From NCBI RefSeq assembly GCF_014201515.1, contig NZ_JACHEQ010000012.1, positions 1-64,000 of the forward strand: 64,000 bases of DNA, in the 5' to 3' direction. The notes below the pieces were generated by a model. That model searched no databases. It was not told where the DNA came from and saw nothing but the letters and a program-made list of their open reading frames with translations. Shown one piece after another: positions 13,851 to 22,005 of this stretch; the first letter of the stretch is position 1, and every line of letters starts with the position of its first letter. Made by a program: the position numbers and the translations under genes. Origin of the DNA: Anoxybacillus mongoliensis. Its GTDB lineage: Bacteria > Bacillota > Bacilli > Bacillales > Anoxybacillaceae.

Positions 13851-15392
13851 GTGCTTTCGACATTTCACGGATTAGAAACAGTGCGGCGCGGGATGACTGC
13901 CCAGCAACAAGCATTATACGTCACCGGCCATAATATCGCGAACGCCAACACGCCAGGCTATTCTCGCCAGCGCGTCAATTTTGAACAAACGCCGCCGTAT
14001 CCGTTTGCGTCGAAAAACCGTCCTGTTATACCAGGGCAAATGGGAACAGGCGTGGAAGGCGGCACGGTACAACGCATGCGCGAAGAGTTTTTAGATGTCC
14101 AATATCGCGGAGAGAACATGAAATACGGGTATTGGAATACGCGTGCGGAAGCATTGTATAAAATGGAAGAAATTATGAACGAGCCATCGGATGAAGGGCT
14201 GGCAAAAACGCTTGATCATTTCTGGCAATCTCTTCAAGATTTAGCAGTAAACCCTTCAAACTCTGGTGCTCGTTCGGTCGTTCGTCAGCGTGGCATGGCG
14301 GTCGCAGAGACGTTTCATTATTTATCTAGTTCACTCAAATCGATTCGTGATGATTTAAAAAATGAGTTGGATGTCACGGTGAAAGCAGTAAACTCTTTAG
14401 CTCGTCAGCTGAATGATATAAATAAACAAATTAGCGAAGTAGAAGTGCACGGATATTTGCCGAACGATTTATATGATGAACGCAATCGGCTTTTAGACGA
14501 ACTGTCGCAATATGTAAATGTGAAAGTTACGCCTGTGTCAAGTGGTGGAAGCTCCTTGAAAATTGCGGAAGGACGTTTTACGGTAGAACTAGTGGATCGA
14601 ACAGGAAGCACGGTGATTGGCACGCTTGTTGATGGACGATTAGGACAAGTAAATGAGCTCCAACTGAGCTATCAAGACAATACGACAAAAACAGGACCAA
14701 TTGTTGGTTTTTCACTCGGGAATACATCGTTTTCAACATTTGAACGTTTGAAAGAAAACGGAAAAGTAGGATCGCTTCTTTATTCGTATGGATATAGCGA
14801 CGATGGAGGTACAACAACGAAAGGGTTATATCCCGAAATGTTAAACAATTTAAACGCCATGGCAAAAGCATTTGCGGATAAGTTTAATGAAGTTCATTCT
14901 AATGGATGGAGTGTAACGGAGATAAAAAATAATGCTACTGCACCAAGCGCGAAACCGTTTTTCACTTACGATCCAAGTGATCCGGCTGGAACGTTAGATG
15001 TCGCACAAATCATTAAAGATTCGCTTGACAACATTGCCGCGTCAGCAACAGGTCAAATTGGTGACGGAAGCAACGCGCAAGCGCTTGCTGAAGTGAAAAA
15101 CGGAACGATGAATATTGCAGGAAACACAACAACCATTCAAAACTTTTATGAAAGTTTAATTGGACAAATGGCAGTCAACGCACAAGAAGCGAAGCGATTG
15201 TCGGAAAATAGCGAAGTGCTTCGTCAATCCGTTGATGAGCGTCGCCAGTCGGTCAGCTCCGTATCGCTTGATGAAGAAATGATGAACATGATGAAATTCC
15301 AGCATGCGTATAACGCCTCTGCGCGTATGATTACAATGATTGATCAAATGTTAGATAAAATTATTAATAATATGGGCATCGTCGGAAGGTAG
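13851..15392 (+). CDS. flgK: Flagellar hook-associated protein 1, FlgK
   Basis: FlgK forms the first hook-filament junction ring. 513 aa from GTG 13851, with AAGGAGGGG 8 nt before it. The N-terminal rod/hook motif is present (HNIANANTPGYSRQRVNF at about 26-43), as is the C-terminal SVSSVSLDEEMMNMMKFQHAYNASARMI domain shared with flagellar axial proteins. The middle is variable. Exported by the flagellar type III system without a cleaved signal, with FlgN as chaperone. Confidence 0.95.
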   Translation: MLSTFHGLETVRRGMTAQQQALYVTGHNIANANTPGYSRQRVNFEQTPPYPFASKNRPVIPGQMGTGVEGGTVQRMREEFLDVQYRGENMKYGYWNTRAEALYKMEEIMNEPSDEGLAKTLDHFWQSLQDLAVNPSNSGARSVVRQRGMAVAETFHYLSSSLKSIRDDLKNELDVTVKAVNSLARQLNDINKQISEVEVHGYLPNDLYDERNRLLDELSQYVNVKVTPVSSGGSSLKIAEGRFTVELVDRTGSTVIGTLVDGRLGQVNELQLSYQDNTTKTGPIVGFSLGNTSFSTFERLKENGKVGSLLYSYGYSDDGGTTTKGLYPEMLNNLNAMAKAFADKFNEVHSNGWSVTEIKNNATAPSAKPFFTYDPSDPAGTLDVAQIIKDSLDNIAASATGQIGDGSNAQALAEVKNGTMNIAGNTTTIQNFYESLIGQMAVNAQEAKRLSENSEVLRQSVDERRQSVSSVSLDEEMMNMMKFQHAYNASARMITMIDQMLDKIINNMGIVGR

Positions 15393-15403
15393 GTGAGTAA
15401 CGA

Positions 15404-16276
15404 ATGCGCGTGACACAAATGATGCTTGCGAACAATACGCTTCGCAACGTAAGTAAAAGCTATGATAAACTTGGTACGTATCAACAACAGCTAGCGACGG
15501 GGAAAAAAATTCATCGTCCATCGGAAGATCCGGTTGTGGCGATGAAAGGGATGCATTACCGTACGAGTTTAACGGAAATCGAACAATTCCAGCGCAATTT
15601 GTCGGAGGCGTATACGTGGATGGAAAATTCGGAATCGGCGCTTAACCATACGACAAACGTGTTGCAGCGCGCCCGTGAACTTGTCGTGCAGGCGAAAAAC
15701 GGTACGCTCGGTCAAGAAGACCGTCAAGCGATTGCGCGCGAAATTGAACAGTTGAAAAAAGATTTAGTACAAGTCGCTAACACGAAAGTCGCAGGCAAAT
15801 ACATTTTCAACGGAACAAACATTGAACAAGCGCCTGTGACAGACGGAACACCGCCAACTGTCAGCAATAACAACGATGATTTTATGGTCGAGGTAGCCAA
15901 AGGAGTTAAACTAAAAATTAACGTTACGCCGAATAATGTATTTAATCAAGGATTGTTCGATACGTTACAGCAAATTGAAAACGAATTAACGAACCCAACA
16001 AACAATTTAGATAACTTACTTTCCCAATTAGACACACATATAAACGATGTACTCGCAGAACGTGCGGAACTCGGTGCGCGCGTCAATCGTTTGGAGCTCG
16101 TGGAACAACGTTTATCCGAGCAACAACTCATCGCGAAACGAATGATTTCTGATAACGAAGATGCGGACATTGAAAAAATTATTACCGAGCTGAAATCGCA
16201 AGAAAGTGTACATCGCGCAGCGCTCTCTGTCGGAGCACGCATCATTCAGCCGACGCTCGTTGACTTTTTACGTTAA
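15404..16276 (+). CDS. flgL: Flagellar hook-associated protein 3, FlgL
   Basis: FlgL is the second junction protein, between FlgK and flagellin, and is flagellin-like at both ends. 290 aa. Visible are MRVTQMMLANNTLRNVSKSYD and LATGKKIHRPSEDPVVA at the N-terminus, and the C-terminal ADIEKIITELKSQESVHRAAL helix. TAGGTGAG precedes the start, 11 bp after flgK; clearly one operon with flgM-flgN-flgK. Confidence 0.95.
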   Translation: MRVTQMMLANNTLRNVSKSYDKLGTYQQQLATGKKIHRPSEDPVVAMKGMHYRTSLTEIEQFQRNLSEAYTWMENSESALNHTTNVLQRARELVVQAKNGTLGQEDRQAIAREIEQLKKDLVQVANTKVAGKYIFNGTNIEQAPVTDGTPPTVSNNNDDFMVEVAKGVKLKINVTPNNVFNQGLFDTLQQIENELTNPTNNLDNLLSQLDTHINDVLAERAELGARVNRLELVEQRLSEQQLIAKRMISDNEDADIEKIITELKSQESVHRAALSVGARIIQPTLVDFLR

Positions 16277-16290
16277 GGGGATGAGTTAGA

Positions 16291-16845
16291 ATGAAAATCC
16301 CACAATTGACGATGCAAGCGACGTTTCCGCAATTATCCATTACGGTGGAACGCGGATATATGTATATGCGTCAACAACAAGCCGAGCTGTCGATTGAACA
16401 ACCGAAACCGCAGCTTGAGATGAAAACAACTCCGCCGCGCTTAACCATCGATCAAACGGAAGCGCGTGCGGATGTCGATTTAAAACATATTTTTCGTCGC
16501 ATTGAAGAAGCAGCGCAAGAAGGGTATGCGAGCTGGCTATCGTATTTAGAAACAACAGCGATACAAGGCGATGAATTGATGCGGATTGAACAAGGTGGTG
16601 ATGTACTTGCGATGCAAGCGCAAGCAAGTAGCGAGCGTCCACCTTTTGACTATAATGTGGGGCTTATTCCGCGCCCATTTAGCGTGAAAATTGGCTTTGA
16701 ACCGGGACGCATCGATATGAATTGGCAAACGTCAGGCGCTCGTATTCATATCGAGCCACGTCCTGTGCAAATCGATTATAAACCAAACGTTGTGCATATT
16801 GACTTAGCGCGTCACAACAACTTGCGCATTGACGTGACCGTATAA
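16291..16845 (+). CDS. yviE: YviE, DUF6470 family flagellar-locus protein
   Basis: 184 aa, equivalent in place and type to B. subtilis YviE, between flgL and fliW. The protein is largely beta-strand with repeated segments of the form PQLxI (IPQLTMQATFPQLSI, PKPQLEMKT, PPRLTIDQ). The C-terminal half has GFEPGRIDMNW and HIEPRPVQIDYKPNVVHIDL. No signal peptide or membrane segment. Function is unknown; the link to motility rests on operon position. Confidence 0.8.
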   Translation: MKIPQLTMQATFPQLSITVERGYMYMRQQQAELSIEQPKPQLEMKTTPPRLTIDQTEARADVDLKHIFRRIEEAAQEGYASWLSYLETTAIQGDELMRIEQGGDVLAMQAQASSERPPFDYNVGLIPRPFSVKIGFEPGRIDMNWQTSGARIHIEPRPVQIDYKPNVVHIDLARHNNLRIDVTV

Positions 16846-16858
16846 ATGAGGGATGAAT

Positions 16859-17296
16859 ATGAACATTGAAACGAAATATCACGGAACGGTTCAACTTTCC
16901 GACATGGCAATCGTTTCGTTTGAAAGTGGGTTACCGGGCTTTGAACATGAAAAACAATTTGCATTGTTGCCGATTCACGATTCACCATTTACGATTTTAC
17001 AATCGGTGCAAAATAAAGACGTAGCGTTTGTGATGATTGAGCCGTTTTCGTATTTCCCGACGTACGAAATTGAATTGGACGATACGACGTGTGAGCAGTT
17101 GAAAATACAAAAAGAAAACGATGTAGCGCTATACGTCATTTTAACGATCGCAGAACCGTTTTCAAATACGACAGCGAACTTACAAGCGCCTGTCGTCATT
17201 AACGTTCACGAACGAATCGGCAAGCAAGTCATTTTAACAAATACATCGTATAAAACGAAACATCGACTTTTTCCAGAAACGGTTGAGGCGAAATAA
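16859..17296 (+). CDS. fliW: Flagellar assembly factor FliW
   Basis: FliW binds CsrA and, alternatively, flagellin. When flagellin is exported, FliW sequesters CsrA and frees hag mRNA for translation. Start at ATG 16859 (GAGGG six nt before) rather than 16853, giving 145 aa. Family features include TKYHGTVQLSDMAIVSFESGLPGFE at the N-terminus, the acidic mid region and the C-terminal TANLQAPVVINVHERIGKQVIL. Followed 12 bp later by csrA, the usual partner arrangement. Confidence 0.94.
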   Translation: MNIETKYHGTVQLSDMAIVSFESGLPGFEHEKQFALLPIHDSPFTILQSVQNKDVAFVMIEPFSYFPTYEIELDDTTCEQLKIQKENDVALYVILTIAEPFSNTTANLQAPVVINVHERIGKQVILTNTSYKTKHRLFPETVEAK

Positions 17297-17308
17297 GGAG
17301 GCGAGAAC

Positions 17309-17551
17309 ATGCTTGTATTAACGCGCAAATTAAAAGAAGCGATTCAAATCGGCGATGACATCGAAGTCGTCGTTCTCGCCATCGATGGCGATCAAGTAAA
17401 ACTTGGCATTCGCGCACCAAAGCACGTTGATGTGCATCGAAAAGAAATATATCTCGCCATTCAACAAGAAAACAACGCAGCATCACTCGCCTCCGTCAAT
17501 TCGCTTCAACAGTTATCTGATCAATTAAAGAAAGGGGGGAAGAAACAATGA
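17309..17551 (+). CDS. csrA: Carbon storage regulator CsrA
   Basis: RNA-binding dimer that represses hag translation in Bacillus by covering GGA motifs around the Shine-Dalgarno site, with FliW as antagonist. 80 aa. Conserved [20 protein letters not shown] and [16 protein letters not shown], containing the RNA-contact strand, are present. AAGGAGGCG precedes the start. Candidate target sites are seen in the hag leader 280 bp downstream. The stop overlaps the next small ORF by 4 nt. Confidence 0.95.
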   Translation: MLVLTRKLKEAIQIGDDIEVVVLAIDGDQVKLGIRAPKHVDVHRKEIYLAIQQENNAASLASVNSLQQLSDQLKKGGKKQ

Positions 17552-17733
17552 GCGTTAGCATCGGCGGTGTTCAAATCCCTGGCGTCATCGCTCGCATCGT
17601 TCAAGACAATAAAGCGATCGCCGAACAAGCATTAAACGAAATTGTTAACAAACATAAAGACGATCCAGCTCGCATCGTCAAAGAAATTCAACAACCATCG
17701 CCGTTTTCACAATTTCTTGACATTAAAGTATAA
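17548..17733 (+). CDS. Small conserved-looking protein between csrA and hag (unknown)
   Basis: 61 aa, not recognised. It overlaps the csrA stop (ATGA) and has a strong ribosome site (AAAGGGGGGA, 7 nt before the ATG), so it is very likely translated. The sequence begins [20 protein letters not shown] and continues with a helix rich in A, E, K; charged, with no membrane or signal segment. B. subtilis has hag directly after csrA, so this gene is an addition there. It could be a CsrA/FliW-related regulator or a flagellin accessory factor, but nothing in the sequence proves either. Confidence 0.7.
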   Translation: MSVSIGGVQIPGVIARIVQDNKAIAEQALNEIVNKHKDDPARIVKEIQQPSPFSQFLDIKV

Positions 17734-17752
17734 AATTTTTTTCTCAACCTAT

Positions 17753-17778
17753 TAAACTTTGAAAAAACAAACCGATAA
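17753..17778 (+). promoter_or_regulatory. Sigma-D promoter of hag
   Basis: TAAA (17753-17756), 14-bp spacer, ACCGATAA (17771-17778). It matches the sigma-D consensus except for two positions of the -10 box. Transcription would begin near 17785, just before the leader hairpin. Confidence 0.82.
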
Positions 17779-17788
17779 TAAATGTGAG

Positions 17789-17866
17789 GGCAAGAAAGAA
17801 GGGCGGCCGACTTCCATCTTGCCAACCAAAAACCACAAGGACGTGGGAAAAACAAATTCAAGGAGG
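17789..17866 (+). promoter_or_regulatory. hag leader: 5' hairpin and CsrA-type GGA sites
   Basis: A 5'-end hairpin is formed by GGCAAGA/TCTTGCC (17789-17795, 17817-17823) and the inner GAAG/CTTC, which could stabilise the mRNA. A second hairpin CCAC-AAGGAC-GTGG (17833-17846) presents GGA in its loop, the classic CsrA target. The second GGA lies in the Shine-Dalgarno AGGAGG (17861-17866). This two-site layout parallels the B. subtilis hag leader bound by CsrA; binding here is inference. Confidence 0.65.
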
Positions 17867-17874
17867 AAAAAACA

Positions 17875-19109
17875 ATGAGAATTAACCACAACATTGCGGC
17901 GTTAAATACGTATCGTCAATTGACAACAGGAAATGCTAATGCTGCTAAATCTATGGAGAAATTATCTTCTGGTCTTCGCATTAACCGTGCTGGCGACGAT
18001 GCAGCAGGTCTTTCCATCTCTGAAAAAATGCGCGGGCAAATTCGAGGATTAGAGCAAGCTTCTCGCAACGCGCAAGATGGCATTTCGTTAATTCAAACAG
18101 CTGAAGGGGCATTAAATGAGACACATGCGATTCTTCAACGTATGCGTGAATTAGCTGTACAAGCGGCAAATGATACAAACACGGCTGAAGATCGCCAAGC
18201 TATTCAAGATGAAGCAAATCAATTAGCTAAAGACTTAAACCGTATTGCAAACAACACAGAGTTCAATACACAAAAACTGTTAACAGGTACAGGTGGACCT
18301 AACGGAGATGGTTCTTTTGCATTCCAAGTTGGTGCAAATGAGAACCAAACAATTACTTTAACCATTGCTGATATGACAGCAGGGACAGGTCTCGGCGTTG
18401 CAACAGGGGACGATGAAAATGCAGATGCGATTGACATTAGCAGCGACTCTGCAACTGCTACGGGAGCTATTACAACTATCAATGATGCAATAAAAACAGT
18501 TTCTGCTGAACGCTCAAAACTCGGTGCGTACCAAAATCGTCTAGAGTATTCTATCAATAACTTGAACACATCAGCAGAAAACTTAACAGCTGCAGAATCG
18601 CGTATTCGCGACGTAGATATGGCGAAGGAAATGATGGAGTTTACGAAAAACAACATTCTTACACAAGCAGCACAAGCGATGTTGGCTCAGTCCAATCAAA
18701 TGCCACAAGGAGTATTGCAATTACTTCGGTAATTTGATTGGAAGGGCGTCTTAGCTGGAAACGGCTAAGAGAATGACTGGGTGAATTGCTGGGAAGCCCT
18801 AAAGCTTTCCTTGCCACAACGAAGCTGGAAACGGCAGGCGTGACGGCCTGAAAAAAGGAAAGATGCTACAATGGGCAATCAGCAGCCAAGCTCCTGTGAG
18901 GAAACTCTGGAGAAGGTTCAACGACTAGGACATACCACCTAAGGCGAAAGCTATGGTGATGAAGTCCGTAGGGGAAATCCCCGAAGTGCCCAGCCCTTCA
19001 CTAGCTAATGGCTAGAAAGGTGAAGATATAGTCTACACAACGCTCGAAAGACGTTGCGGCATGGCAAGCCAACCAACAACCACAAGGAGTATTGCAATTA
19101 CTCCGTTAA
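17875..19109 (+). CDS. hag: Flagellin Hag, interrupted by a group I intron (exons 17875-18687 and 19065-19109)
   Basis: Main filament protein, 285 aa, short form with little central domain. D0/D1 motifs ([55 protein letters not shown]) are intact. A group I intron splits the last 14 codons. Joined exons read [18 protein letters not shown]-stop (or AQSNQQPQG with the alternative splice site 4 nt later). Unspliced RNA reads [18 protein letters not shown]-stop at 18732, also 285 aa, because the intron start encodes a near copy of the exon 2 tail. Regulated by sigma-D and probably FliW-CsrA. Confidence 0.85.
18688..19064 (+). ncRNA. Group I self-splicing intron in hag
   Basis: 377 nt. Core elements in order: P (GAATTGCTGGGAA, from 18783), Q (AATCAGCAGCCAAG, near 18877), R (GTTCAACGACTA, near 18915), S (AAGATATAGTC, 19023-19033). 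P7 pairs GACTA with TAGTC; P3 pairs CTGGGT (18777-18782) with GCCCAG (18988-18993); P2 is CTTAGC/GCTAAG (18750-18755, 18764-18769). Extra P7.1/7.2-like hairpins suggest subgroup IA. P1 extends as an 11-bp helix 18691-18701/18732-18742. The 5' site is after U18687 (U.G45 wobble with GGC 18745-18747); the alternative is after U18691 with the 3' site at 19068, which gives better P10 pairing. No homing endonuclease ORF. Confidence 0.9.
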
Positions 19110-19115
19110 TGAAGC

Positions 19116-19154
19116 AACAAGAGGCCTTAGGTTTTCTAAGGTCTCTTGTTTATT
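19116..19154 (+). terminator. Terminator after hag exon 2
   Basis: 15-bp stem AACAAGAGGCCTTAG / CTAAGGTCTCTTGTT (one G.U pair) around GTTTT, then a T-rich run. It is 6 nt after the exon 2 stop codon, so spliced mRNA ends right after its reading frame. Confidence 0.85.
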
Positions 19155-19242
19155 TCTCTCCAAAAGTGTATTTTTTTCAGAACGTATGTTTTTGTTATAT
19201 CCTTTATTTTATTATGATCAACATAGTTTTTCCCTCCCCCTT

Positions 19243-19268
19243 CAAATTTTCCTCCCTCCATCCGATAT
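19243..19268 (+). promoter_or_regulatory. Candidate sigma-D promoter of flaG-fliD
   Basis: CAAA (19243-19246), 14-bp spacer, TCCGATAT (19261-19268): one mismatch in each box. It lies 38 bp before the flaG start. Confidence 0.65.
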
Positions 19269-19305
19269 AAACAGTAGGAACGTATATGCAAAGGAGCGAA
19301 CGGTG

Positions 19306-19665
19306 ATGATTGAACGTATTTCTTCTTCTCTTTCTTCCACGTATATGTATGAAAAAACGACAGAGCGTCTAGCAGAACAACAAAAGCAAGAGCAACCGAC
19401 TTCACAACAAATGATGGCAAAACAAGAAGAAGAGCGCATTTCAAAAGAAAAGCTTGAAGAAATCGTGAAAGGTATGAACGAGTTCTTACAGCCGAGCCAT
19501 ACGTCGTTAAAGTTTAACGTACATGAAGATTTGAAAGAGTATTACGTCCAACTCATTGATGAACGGACGAAAGAAGTTGTGCGTGAAATTCCGCCGAAAA
19601 AACTGTTAGATATGTATGCGGCGATGATGAAGTTTGTTGGATTAATTGTTGATCGAAAAATTTAG
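19306..19665 (+). CDS. flaG: FlaG/YvyC family flagellar protein
   Basis: 119 aa from ATG 19306, with AAGGAG 9 nt upstream; the open frame continues upstream into hag exon 2 but has no start signal there. The C-terminal FlaG domain is clear (MNEFLQPSHTSLKFNVHEDLKEYYVQLIDERTKEVVREIPPKKLLDMYAAM, about 55-106). The N-terminus is Ser/Gln rich. FlaG proteins influence filament length in some bacteria; the exact role is not settled. First gene of the flaG-fliD-fliS-fliT unit. Confidence 0.9.
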   Translation: MIERISSSLSSTYMYEKTTERLAEQQKQEQPTSQQMMAKQEEERISKEKLEEIVKGMNEFLQPSHTSLKFNVHEDLKEYYVQLIDERTKEVVREIPPKKLLDMYAAMMKFVGLIVDRKI

Positions 19666-19678
19666 GAGGTGGTAAGTG

Positions 19679-21226
19679 ATGAATAATATGCGTATCGGCG
19701 GCTTGGCGAGCGGAATGGATATTGATAAAATCGTCGGCGATTTAATGAAAGTCGAACGTGCGCCGATCGATAAATTAAAACAAAAAAAGCAATTGCTTGA
19801 GTGGCAACGTGATGCATATCGCGATATGAATCGTTTGTTAAACGATTTAGACCGCATGATTTTCGACGGCGTCATGCGCCAAAGCACGTTTTTACAAAAA
19901 AAAGTGACGAGCTCGAATGAAAATATTGTCACAGCTACAGCGGTATCATCAAATGCAAATCAAACAGTAGAAATTAGTAATATTACCCAATTAGCAACAG
20001 CAGCAAGATGGACGTCAGAAAGCGCAATTCAAACATTAGGTACGTTTGACCCAAATGCAAAATTAAAAGACGTTACGTTTATTGTCGGAGGAGTTACTCC
20101 GTTAGATTTGACCAGCCCGCTAACGATTAAATTAGCTGTAACAGATCCAAATGGAAGCACAAAAAACGTTGAAATTAATGTAGATCCAAACAATGATACG
20201 CTTCAATCAGTGATCAATAAAATGAATCAACAGTCGGATTTAGGAGTAAATGCGTTTTACGATGATGTCACAAAAAAAGTAGTCATCAATAAAAAGCAAA
20301 CGGGTGCAGGTGCATCTATTCAAATCGTTGAAGGACAAGAACTGTTTCAAGCGTTTGGTTTTACAACTGCCCTCAATAATCTAGAACTAACAGGGAAAAC
20401 AAATGGTCAAAACGCTAAATTCACAATCAACGGTCTTGAAACAGAACGAACATCAAACACATTTACAATTAGCGGTATGACATACACATTGAAAAACACG
20501 CATGCAGGAACGGTGACGATTACATCAACGACAAACACCGATGCGATTTTTAACTCCATCAAATCGTTTATCGATAAATATAATGAAACAATTGATGAGA
20601 TTAATAAAAAGCTAAAAGAAACGCGCTATCGTGATTATCAGCCGTTGACGGATGAACAGCGTGAAAAGCTGACGGAAAAGCAGGCGGAGAAGTGGGAAGA
20701 GAAAGCGAAAAGCGGCATTTTGCGCGGCGATTCGATTTTATCTAACGCTCTTTCTAACATGCGACAAGCACTTTATCGCAAAGTCGACGCAGCACCTGAA
20801 GGGTTTCAACAACTTGCGCAAATTGGTATTACGACGACACCGAACTATTTAGAAGGCGGAAAGTTATTGATTGATGAAGCAAAATTACGAAAAAAAATTG
20901 AAGAAAATCCTGATGCGATTTATCGCTTGTTCAGTAACAACGGCACGGGAAATGCAAAAGGGATTGTGCTGCAACTTCGCGATGAAATAAAAAAGACAGT
21001 GAAAAGCATTGAAGACAAAGCAGGAAATACGTTAAAAGCTACGAATCAATATATCATTGGAAAAAGCTTACTTGATCTTGACACACGTATTAGCGCAGCG
21101 GAAGACCGATTAAAACGAGTGGAAGACCGCTATTGGAAGCAGTTTTCAGCGATGGAAAAGGCGGTACAACGTGCGAACTCGCAAAGTGCATATTTAATGA
21201 ACGCCTTTGGCGGTGGAGCACAATAA
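19679..21226 (+). CDS. fliD: Flagellar filament cap protein FliD
   Basis: FliD (HAP2) caps the growing filament and folds exported flagellin. 515 aa from ATG 19679; a GTG at 19676 directly before it is an alternative. AGGAGG lies 9 nt upstream. The N-terminal motif RIGGLASGMDIDKIVGDLMKVE and the mid-domain TFTISGMTYTLKN are typical, and the C-terminal helices (SAAEDRLKRVEDRYWKQFSAMEKAV) match the FliD C domain. Followed by fliS, 18 bp away. Confidence 0.95.
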   Translation: MNNMRIGGLASGMDIDKIVGDLMKVERAPIDKLKQKKQLLEWQRDAYRDMNRLLNDLDRMIFDGVMRQSTFLQKKVTSSNENIVTATAVSSNANQTVEISNITQLATAARWTSESAIQTLGTFDPNAKLKDVTFIVGGVTPLDLTSPLTIKLAVTDPNGSTKNVEINVDPNNDTLQSVINKMNQQSDLGVNAFYDDVTKKVVINKKQTGAGASIQIVEGQELFQAFGFTTALNNLELTGKTNGQNAKFTINGLETERTSNTFTISGMTYTLKNTHAGTVTITSTTNTDAIFNSIKSFIDKYNETIDEINKKLKETRYRDYQPLTDEQREKLTEKQAEKWEEKAKSGILRGDSILSNALSNMRQALYRKVDAAPEGFQQLAQIGITTTPNYLEGGKLLIDEAKLRKKIEENPDAIYRLFSNNGTGNAKGIVLQLRDEIKKTVKSIEDKAGNTLKATNQYIIGKSLLDLDTRISAAEDRLKRVEDRYWKQFSAMEKAVQRANSQSAYLMNAFGGGAQ

Positions 21227-21244
21227 TTTAGGAGGGACGAAAAT

Positions 21245-21646
21245 ATGGCGATGAACAACCCATATCAATCATACCAAACGAACGCGGTACAAACGGCGTC
21301 GCCAGGAGAATTAACGCTTATGCTTTACAACGGTTGTTTAAAGTTTATTGCACAAGCGAAAAAAGCGATTGAGGAGAAAGATATTGAAGCACGCAACACG
21401 AACTTATTAAAAGCACAAAAAATCATTCAGGAGCTCATGGTGACGCTCAATATGGAATATGAAGTGGCAAAATCGATGATGACAATGTATGACTATATAT
21501 ATCGTCGTCTTGTTGAAGCAAATATTAAAAGCGATATGTCCATCTTAGAAGAAGTCGAAGGATATGTAAAAGAATTTCGCGATACGTGGAAGCAAGTCAT
21601 TCAAATCAATCGTCAGCGTCAATACGCGCAAGGCGGTCACGCATAA
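21245..21646 (+). CDS. fliS: Flagellin export chaperone FliS
   Basis: Canonical FliS, 133 aa. NNPYQSYQTNAVQTASPGELTLMLYNGCLKFI is the family N-terminus; the middle carries RNTNLLKAQKIIQELMVTLNMEYEVA, and YIYRRLVEANIKSDMSIL is the conserved late helix. GGAGG precedes the start. It serves Hag, in contrast to the diverged FliS-like gene at 10545 that sits beside the second flagellin. The stop overlaps the fliT start (TAATG). Confidence 0.95.
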   Translation: MAMNNPYQSYQTNAVQTASPGELTLMLYNGCLKFIAQAKKAIEEKDIEARNTNLLKAQKIIQELMVTLNMEYEVAKSMMTMYDYIYRRLVEANIKSDMSILEEVEGYVKEFRDTWKQVIQINRQRQYAQGGHA

Positions 21647-21996
21647 TGAGCGTCGTTGCAGAGCTTTTTGAGGCGACGGCGGCGATTGTGACGTTGCTTC
21701 GTGAGCCGATCGAAAGAGAGAAGCGTGAAGCTGTCATCGAACAAATCGAACAACTGCTGGAGAAGCGTGAGCAACTTCTTCAGTCGCTTTCGCCGACGTT
21801 AACTGATGAAGAAAGACAAATGGGAAAAGAGCTGCTTATGCTTGATCGGGAGGCGAACGCCCTTCTTCAGCAAATGAGACAACAAATTGTGCAAGATTTA
21901 AAACAAACGAAGCAAACGAAAGTAGCTGTCGAACGGTATGATGACTTATACGATTCGTTATCGATTGACGGTATGTTTTATGATAAACGAAGGTAG
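21646..21996 (+). CDS. fliT: FliT family flagellar chaperone
   Basis: 116 aa from the ATG at 21646 that overlaps the fliS stop. The protein is almost entirely helical and charged, without known motifs (EKREAVIEQIEQLLEKREQLLQSL near 24-47), as FliT proteins are. FliT acts as chaperone for FliD and can regulate flagellar genes. Assignment relies on size, helical pattern and the fliD-fliS-fliT order. Confidence 0.75.
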   Translation: MSVVAELFEATAAIVTLLREPIEREKREAVIEQIEQLLEKREQLLQSLSPTLTDEERQMGKELLMLDREANALLQQMRQQIVQDLKQTKQTKVAVERYDDLYDSLSIDGMFYDKRR

Positions 21997-22005
21997 GTAG
22001 AACAT

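Noticed and set aside
18730-18732. hag as a simple intronless gene ending at 18732
   Set aside because: A complete group I intron core follows, and a second in-frame copy of the C-terminus lies after it, so the downstream exon is real.
18776-18782. GACTGGG as the splice-site guide pairing with GCTCAGTC
   Set aside because: It pairs well, but CTGGGT is needed for P3 with GCCCAG (18988-18993) and the splice-site U would not form a U.G pair.
19054-19305. N-terminal extension of flaG reading through the intron end and hag exon 2
   Set aside because: A clear ribosome site and sigma-D promoter serve ATG 19306; the extension covers a terminator and non-coding intron sequence.
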